Shown here: piece by piece, positions 1-5,664 of the stretch
How the letters are laid out: every line of letters starts with the position of its first letter
Numbering within the stretch: position 1 is the stretch's first letter
Origin: an uncultured Bacteroidales bacterium
GTDB lineage: Bacteria; Bacteroidota; Bacteroidia; Bacteroidales; Paludibacteraceae
Reading direction: 5' to 3'
Assembly (NCBI GenBank): GCA_937892015.1
Contig: CALAUY010000116.1
Coordinates: forward strand, 1-15,894
Length of the DNA: 15,894 bases
Program-made: the position numbers and the translations under genes
Notes under the pieces: model-generated
Databases searched by the model: none
Told to the model about the DNA's origin: nothing
Seen by the model: only the letters and a program-made list of their open reading frames with translations

Positions 1-648
1 AACGAAGATGTGGCAGGCCAACCCACTTTCCGCGAGGTAGCGCCCGATGTGGTGGCTTTCATCGCGGGTTGCGACTTGGCCGGATACAACAGCAACCATT
101 TCGATGTGCCCATGCTGCAAGAAGAGTTGCTTCGCGCCAATATCGAAGAGGACCTGAAGCAGCAACACCATTTTGTGGATGCGTTCGTCATCTTCCAGAA
201 GCATACTCCGCGCAACCTAACGGCTGCATATAAGCACTATTGCGGGAAGGACCTCGAGGGTGCTCATGGCGCGTATGCCGACACCGAAGCGACGCGCGAA
301 GTGCTGTTGGCGCAATTAGATGTCCATCCTGACGTGCCTACTACCATCGAGGCACTTGAGGAGTACACCACGATGCAGAAAACGGCCGACCTGGCAGGGC
401 GTATTCTCTACAACGATAAAGGGCAGGAGATTTTCGGGTTCGGCAAACATAAGGGTCGCACGCTCGAAGAGGTGTTCGGTGAGGACCCGTCGTACAACGG
501 GTGGATTCAGAAAGGCGATTTTCCGTTATACACCAAGCGCGTTTGCCAGCGGGCGATGGATGCCCTCAAACTCAAACGATTGCAAGCCAAGTACCCGCCT
601 AAAGGCACACCCGGTTGGCAGCGCAATCCGGGAGAACTCGATTTTTGA
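1..648 (+). CDS. 3'-5' exonuclease, DEDDh (DnaQ-like) fold with DUF3820-like C-terminal domain, 5'-truncated by window
   Basis: The frame is open from base 1 and begins in mid-protein, so the true start and the first acidic motif (DxE, Exo I) lie upstream; the in-frame GTG at 10 is not a credible start. Seen in sequence: an Exo II motif, GYNSNHFDVPML, around 82-117 (catalytic Asp codon at 103-105), and an Exo III motif, HGAYADTEAT, around 265-294 (His and Asp of the DEDDh pattern). After ~375 comes a second small domain with FGFGKHKGRTLEEV, a conserved aromatic stretch and KGDFP. This matches the DUF3820 / 'quorum-sensing-regulated virulence factor' module that Bacteroidota exonucleases often carry at the C-terminus. 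The expected role is removal of nucleotides from DNA 3' ends in repair or proofreading. The TGA stop (646-648) shares its A with the next gene's ATG, so the two are probably co-translated. The family call is firm; the exact physiological substrate is unknown. Confidence 0.88.
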   Translation, partial: NEDVAGQPTFREVAPDVVAFIAGCDLAGYNSNHFDVPMLQEELLRANIEEDLKQQHHFVDAFVIFQKHTPRNLTAAYKHYCGKDLEGAHGAYADTEATREVLLAQLDVHPDVPTTIEALEEYTTMQKTADLAGRILYNDKGQEIFGFGKHKGRTLEEVFGEDPSYNGWIQKGDFPLYTKRVCQRAMDALKLKRLQAKYPPKGTPGWQRNPGELDF

Positions 649-1565
649 TGTACAGAGCTCGGTTGACCATATTAGGTTGCGGCAGTGCAGTACCGACAAT
701 AACGAACAACCCGTCGGGACAGGTGCTGGAGATGTGCAACAAACAGTTCCTCATCGACTGCGGTGAGGGCGTACAGAACACGATGCGGCAGATGGCACTG
801 CGCACGGCACGTCTATATACAATCTTCATCTCTCACCTACACGGTGACCACTGTTTCGGACTGCCCGGGCTCATCTCCACGTGGGGCATGATGAACCGCA
901 CGCAAGACCTGCATATCTTCGCTCACAAGGACCTTGAGACCCTCATGCGACCTATCCTCGATTATCACTGTGCGCATCTGCCTTTCGAGGTCATCTTTCA
1001 CCATATCGACCCACGTCGGAAGAACATCATCTTTGATGACCGCACGGTGCAGGTGTCCACTATCCCCTTGCGGCACAGCGTCCCCACGTGCGGATTCCTC
1101 TTCGAGGAAAAGGCGCGCAACCGCCATATCATCAAGGCGAAGATAGACGAGCTCCACATCCCATATGCCGCCATCCCTGACATTCAACAGGGTGCTGATT
1201 GGACGACCGAAGATGGTCGATTAATACCCAACGCCGAACTGACATTACCACCCAAACAACCTTTCCGCTACGCGTACTGTTCCGACACGGGATACAAACC
1301 CGCCATTGTGCCGCAGATACAAGGCGTAGATGTACTTTTTCACGAATCGACCTACCTCGAAGAGCAACGCGATGCGGCCGACCGATACCAGCACTCCACC
1401 GCTAAACAAGCGGCGAAAATTGCCGCCAAGGCGGACGTGGGACAACTGATTATCGGTCATTTCTCTGCCAGAGTGCTCGACCAACAACGCTTCCTCGCAG
1501 AGGCCAAAGAGGTATTCCCGAACGTGACGTTGGCCGAAGATAGGAAAGTGTTTGATTTTGAATAA
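648..1565 (+). CDS. rnz: Ribonuclease Z (tRNA 3' processing endonuclease)
   Basis: A cytoplasmic Zn-dependent metallo-beta-lactamase endonuclease that cuts precursor tRNAs after the discriminator base to make the 3' end. The protein is 305 aa, the usual size of the short bacterial form. The ATG at 648 was chosen over an in-frame TTG at 615 because the family's N-terminal strand (LTILGCGSAVPT) begins right after it and the ATG overlaps the previous stop (TGATG). Visible motifs: HLHGDH at residues 63-68 (metal ligands H63, H65, D67, H68), a second metal-site His in LRHSVP, SDTG in YCSDTGY, HEST, and the C-terminal IGHFSAR containing the last metal His. An RNase Z-type exosite insertion is present between HLHGDH and the C-terminal half. 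radA follows after 19 nt. BN/arylsulfatase relatives share the fold, but the motif set and length favour RNase Z. Confidence 0.95.
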   Translation: MYRARLTILGCGSAVPTITNNPSGQVLEMCNKQFLIDCGEGVQNTMRQMALRTARLYTIFISHLHGDHCFGLPGLISTWGMMNRTQDLHIFAHKDLETLMRPILDYHCAHLPFEVIFHHIDPRRKNIIFDDRTVQVSTIPLRHSVPTCGFLFEEKARNRHIIKAKIDELHIPYAAIPDIQQGADWTTEDGRLIPNAELTLPPKQPFRYAYCSDTGYKPAIVPQIQGVDVLFHESTYLEEQRDAADRYQHSTAKQAAKIAAKADVGQLIIGHFSARVLDQQRFLAEAKEVFPNVTLAEDRKVFDFE

Positions 1566-1584
1566 CAAAAAGCCCGCAGACACC

Positions 1585-2937
1585 ATGAAACCAACCATCG
1601 AATATGTTTGCAGAAGTTGCGGAGCTCGTGCGCCGAAACAGTTGGGTCGTTGCCCGGTCTGCGGCGAATGGGGCACGTACGAAGAAGAGGTGACGGACCG
1701 TTTGGCAGGCAGTAAAGCCGTTCGCTCACAAAGCAATAACCTGCCGCAACGCCTTCACGAAGTGAAAGCCACCGAAGAGATTCGGCTCGACATGCACAAT
1801 GGGGAGTTCAACCGCGTCCTCGGGGGCGGATTGGTGCCCGGCAGTCTCGTCTTGCTTGGCGGAGAGCCCGGTATAGGCAAATCGACGCTCGCTCTACAAG
1901 TACTCATGCAGATGGGCGACAGAAAGACGCTCTACGCATCGGGCGAGGAGTCGGTCTCGCAACTCAAACTGCGGGCAGAGCGACTCGCCGGTAGGCCCGA
2001 GAACCTCTATATCGTCAGCGAGACATCGCTCGAACGTATCTTGTCGCATGTGAGTGAACTGCAACCCGAAGTGGTGGTAGTTGACTCAATCCAAACGATT
2101 GGTACAGAGGGCGTTGAATCGACCATCGGCAGTCTGAGTCAAGTGCGCGAATGTGCCGCCATACTGCTCAAGTACGCCAAAGAGAACAACGTGCCGTTCC
2201 TCATCGTCGGACATATCACCAAAGAGGGCTCGCTGGCCGGACCCAAAGTGCTCGAACATATCGTGGACACCGTGCTGCAGTTCGAGGGCGACCAACAACA
2301 CATGTACCGCATCCTCAGGGCGCAGAAAAACCGATTCGGCAGCACGTCTGAACTGGGTATTTTTGAGATGCGCAACGATGGATTGCGCGAGGTGACCAAT
2401 CCCTCTGAGCTCTTACTCTCGAACAACCAAGACGGTCTCTCGGGCATTGCCATTGCCGCTGCGGTGGAGGGCTTGCGGCCGTTCCTCATCGAGGTGCAGG
2501 CACTCGTCAGCAGTGCCGCTTACGGCACGCCACAACGCTCGTCCACCGGGTTCGACTCGCGGCGACTGAACATGCTGCTTGCCGTGCTCGAGAAACGTGT
2601 CGGATTCAAACTGCTGCAAAAAGATGTGTTCCTCAATATCGCCGGCGGGATGCGCGTCAACGACCCTGCCATCGACTTGGCCGTGATGGCAGCTGTACTC
2701 TCATCTAACACCGATATTGCTCTGGACAACGATGTCTGCCTTGCGGGCGAAGTTGGCCTTGCGGGCGAGATACGACCTGTCAGCCGAGTGGAGCAACGCA
2801 TCCGCGAGGCAGAAAAACTCGGCTTCAAGAAAATCATCATCCCTGCCGGGCAGAAGATTGCCCCCCCGACGGGCGGCATTGAGGTACTCACCGCACGCAA
2901 AGTGGCAGATGCGTTTCGTATCCTAATCAAAAAATAA
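1585..2937 (+). CDS. radA: DNA repair protein RadA (Sms), branch-migration ATPase
   Basis: A RecA-family ATPase/helicase that promotes branch migration during recombination and helps process repair intermediates. The protein is 450 aa when started at ATG 1585; upstream in-frame TTG codons from 1552 overlap rnz and add a non-conserved tail, so they were rejected. Domains in order: N-terminal C4 zinc finger (C9, C12, C23, C26); RecA-like core with Walker A GGEPGIGKST at 92-101 and Walker B-like VVVVDSIQT near 163-171; the RadA-specific KNRFG at 248-252; and a C-terminal Lon-protease-like domain containing YGTPQRSSTGFD and NIAGGMRVNDPAIDLAV. All key elements look intact. It lies 19 nt after rnz with no terminator between them, so co-transcription is likely. 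Downstream it converges on the purF-like gene. The call is very secure. Confidence 0.97.
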   Translation: MKPTIEYVCRSCGARAPKQLGRCPVCGEWGTYEEEVTDRLAGSKAVRSQSNNLPQRLHEVKATEEIRLDMHNGEFNRVLGGGLVPGSLVLLGGEPGIGKSTLALQVLMQMGDRKTLYASGEESVSQLKLRAERLAGRPENLYIVSETSLERILSHVSELQPEVVVVDSIQTIGTEGVESTIGSLSQVRECAAILLKYAKENNVPFLIVGHITKEGSLAGPKVLEHIVDTVLQFEGDQQHMYRILRAQKNRFGSTSELGIFEMRNDGLREVTNPSELLLSNNQDGLSGIAIAAAVEGLRPFLIEVQALVSSAAYGTPQRSSTGFDSRRLNMLLAVLEKRVGFKLLQKDVFLNIAGGMRVNDPAIDLAVMAAVLSSNTDIALDNDVCLAGEVGLAGEIRPVSRVEQRIREAEKLGFKKIIIPAGQKIAPPTGGIEVLTARKVADAFRILIKK

Positions 2938-2962
2938 CGCGGCGCATCAAGACGTCAGATTA

Positions 2963-3031
2963 ATCACTTGAGCGTGTGCGCAGACATCACTTGAGCGTGT
3001 GCGCAGACATCACTTGAGCGTGTGCGCCGAA
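2963..3031. repeat. Three tandem 23-bp direct repeats at the end of the purF-like gene
   Basis: Copies lie at 2963-2985, 2986-3008 and 3009-3031. The first two are identical; the third diverges only in its last bases, where it becomes purF-like coding sequence. Each copy carries the sequence that in the third copy encodes the final residues AHTLK and the stop (TGA on the minus strand). The two outer copies therefore look like duplications of the gene's own 3' end. Because 23 is not a multiple of 3, the extra copies are out of frame and untranslated. The convergent interval 2938-3009 is otherwise featureless. I see no GC-rich hairpin followed by a T-run that would pass as a terminator for radA or for the opposing operon. 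Confidence 0.9.
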
Positions 3032-4443
3032 GAGCCGTCAAAGCAGTGCGTGCAGATGTGGTTGCGCGGCAGACCAATGGCGCGAATGAGCGTCTCCAGT
3101 TTGGTGAAGCGCAGCGAGGTCAGCCCGAATTTCTCGGCCAACAAGTCCACCATTCGTTGATACTCCGGTGAGCCGGTGACGGTGTAAGCGCGAACACGCT
3201 CCTCGTCAAGAGCCGCCTCCTCGCCCTCCAATTCGGCAATGGCACGACGCGCAATCAGTTCCATCACAGAGTTCGACTCCGAGAAATTGAGGAACGGGCA
3301 TCCGTAGAGCAATGGCGGGCAGGCAGTGCGCATGTGTATCTCTTTAGCACCGCCCTCGATGAGGCAATGGGTGTGGTCGCGCAGTTGCGTGCCACGGACA
3401 ATAGAATCATCGCAAAGCAGCACTCGTCGGTTGCGGAGGATTGCATCGTTCTGGATAAGTTTCATCTTTGCCACTAAATTGCGCATCTCTTGGTTGGCGG
3501 GCATGAACGACCGAGGCCACGTGGGCGTATATTTGGAGATGGCGCGCCGATAAGGCACGTTGTGCCCCTCGGAGTAACCGATTGCCATGCCAATGCCCGA
3601 GTCGGGCACGCCACAACAACAATCGACGGGCGTGTCGTCCTCGCGACCCATCGCAAAACCGATGTAGTTGCGCACATCTTCGGTGTTGCGTCCCTCGTAC
3701 GTGGAAGTGGGGAAACCATAGTATATCCAGAGAAACGAGCATATCTGCAGGTGGTCAGGGAACGGTTCGGCGAGTTGCTCGATACCATCGGCACGGAGTC
3801 GCACTATCTCGCCAGGACCCAAGTCGCGGAGGATAGTAAAGCCGAGATTATGGAGCGAAGACGACTCACTGGCAGCACAGAAAGCGTTGTCGCGTTGTCC
3901 GATGATGATAGGTGTGCGCCCCCATGCATCACGTGCACAGATGATACCATCTTCGGTGAGCAACATCAGTGAGAGCGACCCGCGTATTTTCTGCTGCGCT
4001 GAACGAATGCCCTCAACGAGTGAGTGCTGCTGGATAATCATCAATCCAACCAATTCGGTAGGGTTGACCCGTCCGGACGAGAACTCGGAGAGGTGCATGT
4101 TGTGCTCGAGAGCCTCGCTCGCCAACTGTTCGAGGTTGGCAATCTTGCCAACGGTGGAGAGGGCAAAACGGCCGAGATGAGAATTGAAAAGCAGGGGTTG
4201 GGCATCGGTGTCGGAGATGATGCCAATGCCTGAATTGCCGAGGAACTTGGGCAGTTCGCCCTCCATCTTCACGCGGAAAGAGGCTTGCGAGATGGAGTGG
4301 ATGACGCGGCGGAAATTGCCGGTGGAAGCGTCGTACGTGGCGATACCGGCACGGCGAGTGCCGAGATGTGAATGATAATCCGTTCCGTAGAAAACATCGG
4401 AGATGCACGGTGTGGTACTAACAGAACCAAAGAAACCAGCCAT
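3010..4443 (-). CDS. PurF-like amidophosphoribosyltransferase paralogue with a degenerate glutaminase domain
   Basis: A 477-aa homologue of glutamine-PRPP amidotransferase. The N-terminal Ntn-type glutaminase half is recognisable (GTRRAG, GNSGIG, ARDAWGRTPI), but the catalytic Cys-2 is Ala (MAGFFG). The Arg of the usual HVRY motif is absent (GIISDT, 73-79), the oxyanion-hole Asn of HNGN is lost (TVGK, 97-100), and the conserved SDSE is NPTE (127-130). The C-terminal phosphoribosyltransferase half is conserved: PDSGIGMAIGY (280-290), a TPTWPRSFMP loop (306-315) in place of YVGRTFI, and the PRPP motif VLLCDDSIVRGTQ (341-353). Cysteines C235, C382, C464 and C467 fall where the Bacillus-type enzyme binds a 4Fe-4S cluster. 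Expected outcome: no glutamine hydrolysis; PRPP binding, and perhaps ammonia-dependent PRA synthesis or a regulatory role. ATG 4443 is the only start that aligns with the family. It is last in the cluster, 77 nt after purC. I withhold the symbol purF because function is uncertain. Confidence 0.85.
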   Translation of the reverse strand: MAGFFGSVSTTPCISDVFYGTDYHSHLGTRRAGIATYDASTGNFRRVIHSISQASFRVKMEGELPKFLGNSGIGIISDTDAQPLLFNSHLGRFALSTVGKIANLEQLASEALEHNMHLSEFSSGRVNPTELVGLMIIQQHSLVEGIRSAQQKIRGSLSLMLLTEDGIICARDAWGRTPIIIGQRDNAFCAASESSSLHNLGFTILRDLGPGEIVRLRADGIEQLAEPFPDHLQICSFLWIYYGFPTSTYEGRNTEDVRNYIGFAMGREDDTPVDCCCGVPDSGIGMAIGYSEGHNVPYRRAISKYTPTWPRSFMPANQEMRNLVAKMKLIQNDAILRNRRVLLCDDSIVRGTQLRDHTHCLIEGGAKEIHMRTACPPLLYGCPFLNFSESNSVMELIARRAIAELEGEEAALDEERVRAYTVTGSPEYQRMVDLLAEKFGLTSLRFTKLETLIRAIGLPRNHICTHCFDGSSAHTLK

Positions 4444-4446
4444 GGG

Positions 4447-4531
4447 GATTTACGATTTGACAATTTACAATTTACGAGTTACGAGTTACGAGTTATGATT
4501 TATGATTTACGATTCACGATTCACAATTTAG
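4447..4531. repeat. Degenerate heptanucleotide tandem array between purC and the purF-like gene
   Basis: The plus strand reads as about twelve consecutive near-7-bp units of the form GATTTAC / GAGTTAC / AATTTAC / GATTCAC from 4447, with one 8-bp unit (GATTTGAC, 4454-4461). The array fills the whole 77-nt spacer (4444-4520) and runs into purC, whose TGA stop (4521-4523, minus strand) and last codons are made from repeat units. No promoter, RBS or terminator can be separated from the repeats. The pattern is seen directly; its origin is unknown. Confidence 0.9.
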
Positions 4532-5588
4532 CGAGATAATCGTTGACGTTGCGGGCGATGCGGGCGGCAAGGTCGGAGGTATCTTCGCGGACGAACGAGT
4601 CGCCGGTGATGCCCTCAAAGAGCTCGATGTAGCGGTCGGTGATGTCGCTAACGATGGCAGGTGTCATCTCCGGTACTTGCTGCCCGGGCCGGCCTTGAAA
4701 GCCGTTGCTCATCAACCACTCGCGGACAAACTCTTTGGAGAGTTGGCGGGGATGAGCTTCATACCCCTCTCCCGCAAGCGGGACCTCCCCTACCTTAGGG
4801 GAGGAGTTGTGTGTAGAATCTGCCGGATTACTTTCCCCTACCTTAGGGGAGGAGTTGTGCGTGGAATCTGCAAGATTACTTTCCCCTACTTTATGGGAGG
4901 AGTTGTGGGCGTAGAAATAGCGGCTGGAATCGGGCGTGTGCACTTCGTCCATCAGCATCACTTTGCCGCGGAACTGTCCGAACTCGTATTTGGTGTCAAC
5001 GAGGATGAGTCCGTGCTGCGCGGCAATCTGTTGTCCGCGAGCGAACAGTGCCAAAGCATACTGCTCAATCTGTTCATACTCTTTCGCGGGAACGAGTCCA
5101 CGCGCGATAATCTCCTCGCGGGAGATATCTTCGTCGTGCGTGCCAATCTCCGCCTTGGTGGTAGGGGTGATGATGGGTGATGGGAACGGCTCGTTCTCGT
5201 GCATGCCATCAGGCAGACGTACACCGCATATCTCGCGTACACCGGCCTTGTATGCGCGCCATGCAGATCCGCAGAGATAACCGCGCACAATCATCTCAAC
5301 CGGATAACCCTTGCAGCGGTATCCGACCGAGACCATCGGGTCGGGGGTTGCAAGCAACCAGTTGGGGATAATGTCGCGAGTAGCGTTGAGAAACTTGGCA
5401 GCGATCTGATTGAGAATCTGCCCCTTATAAGGAATGCCCTCGGGCAGGATAACATCGAACGCCGAGATGCGGTCGGTTGCCACCATGCATAGCATTTCGT
5501 CACCGAGGAAATAAACGTCACGCACTTTGCCGTGATAGACATCTGTCTGTCCTTGAAAAAGGAAGTTGGTTTGTGTTAAAGCCTTCAT
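4521..5588 (-). CDS. purC: SAICAR synthase (phosphoribosylaminoimidazole-succinocarboxamide synthase) with an in-frame repeat insertion
   Basis: Condenses CAIR with aspartate using ATP to give SAICAR in de novo purine synthesis. The protein is 355 aa against roughly 310-315 for close relatives. Family motifs: KVRDVY (21-26), the ATDRISAFD segment (37-45), signature VEMIVRGYLCGSAW (97-110), signature LILVDTKYEFG (194-204), DEVHTPDSSRYF (214-225), and GFQGRPGQQVPEMTP near the C-terminus (296-310). The extra length is an Asn/Ser/Lys/Gly-rich stretch at about residues 228-276. It is built from 16-aa repeats (NSSPKVGE...ADSTH) and inserted between RYFYA and the normal EGYE...RQLSKEF, a surface loop in this family. 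The reading frame is kept on both sides and no catalytic motif is interrupted, so the enzyme is probably active. It lies 76 nt after carB and 77 nt before the purF-like gene, with repeat arrays in both spacers. Confidence 0.95.
   Translation of the reverse strand: MKALTQTNFLFQGQTDVYHGKVRDVYFLGDEMLCMVATDRISAFDVILPEGIPYKGQILNQIAAKFLNATRDIIPNWLLATPDPMVSVGYRCKGYPVEMIVRGYLCGSAWRAYKAGVREICGVRLPDGMHENEPFPSPIITPTTKAEIGTHDEDISREEIIARGLVPAKEYEQIEQYALALFARGQQIAAQHGLILVDTKYEFGQFRGKVMLMDEVHTPDSSRYFYAHNSSHKVGESNLADSTHNSSPKVGESNPADSTHNSSPKVGEVPLAGEGYEAHPRQLSKEFVREWLMSNGFQGRPGQQVPEMTPAIVSDITDRYIELFEGITGDSFVREDTSDLAARIARNVNDYLAKL
4770..4783. repeat. Small palindrome in the purC insertion
   Basis: A perfect inverted repeat, TCCCGC-AA-GCGGGA, with 6-bp arms and a 2-nt loop. 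It sits next to the C-terminal end of the 48-bp array and encodes part of VPLAGEG in PurC. Together with the adjacent larger palindrome it makes a double-hairpin unit typical of short dispersed palindromic elements. Whether it recurs elsewhere in the genome cannot be seen from this window. Confidence 0.8.
4784..4804. repeat. Perfect 9-bp-arm palindrome inside purC
   Basis: Arms CCTCCCCTA and TAGGGGAGG are separated by a 3-nt loop, CCT. It encodes the SSPKVGE part of the 16-aa repeat. The next unit (4834-4850) keeps 7-bp arms. The third (from 4883) has lost the pairing through substitutions and encodes SSHKVGE. In RNA this would form a stable hairpin within the purC coding sequence. Confidence 0.88.
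4787..4906. repeat. 2.5 copies of a 48-bp in-frame tandem repeat inside purC
   Basis: Units begin at 4787, 4835 and 4883; the third is a half unit of about 24 bp. The 48-bp period equals 16 codons, so gain or loss of a unit keeps the purC frame. Each unit starts with a palindromic CCCCTA...TAGGGG core followed by a GGAGTTGTG segment and a less conserved tail. Encoded peptides repeat the pattern HNSSPKVGESN-ADST. The adjacent palindrome at 4770-4783 belongs to the same inserted block (about 4761-4907). Confidence 0.93.
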
Positions 5589-5593
5589 ATTTT

Positions 5594-5662
5594 AATTTAC
5601 GATTGGACAAGTTACGATTGGACAAGTTAAATAATTGACGATTGGACAATTTACGATTGGAC
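5594..5662. repeat. 15-bp-period tandem array between carB and purC
   Basis: On the plus strand, 7-bp units (AATTTAC or AAGTTAC) alternate with an 8-bp unit (GATTGGAC): 5594-5608, 5609-5623, a decayed pair at 5624-5639 plus 5640-5647, then 5648-5662. It occupies nearly the whole 76-nt spacer. The 7-bp unit and a close relative of the 8-bp unit (GATTTGAC) also occur, in the same orientation, in the spacer on the other side of purC, so the two arrays are related. No terminator or promoter is discernible. Confidence 0.9.
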
Positions 5663-5664
5663 AA

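Noticed and set aside
2938..3009. Bidirectional terminator between radA and the purF-like gene
   Set aside because: The repeats contain only a weak GCG/CGC mini-stem, with no strong hairpin and no T-run on either strand.
4787..4906. CRISPR-like array
   Set aside because: The 48-bp units are contiguous, with no unique spacers, and are translated in frame within purC. No cas genes are nearby.
4677..5180. 167-aa plus-strand open frame across the purC repeat block
   Set aside because: It is the complement of purC; its repetitive peptide simply mirrors the 48-bp repeats, and it lacks any family resemblance.
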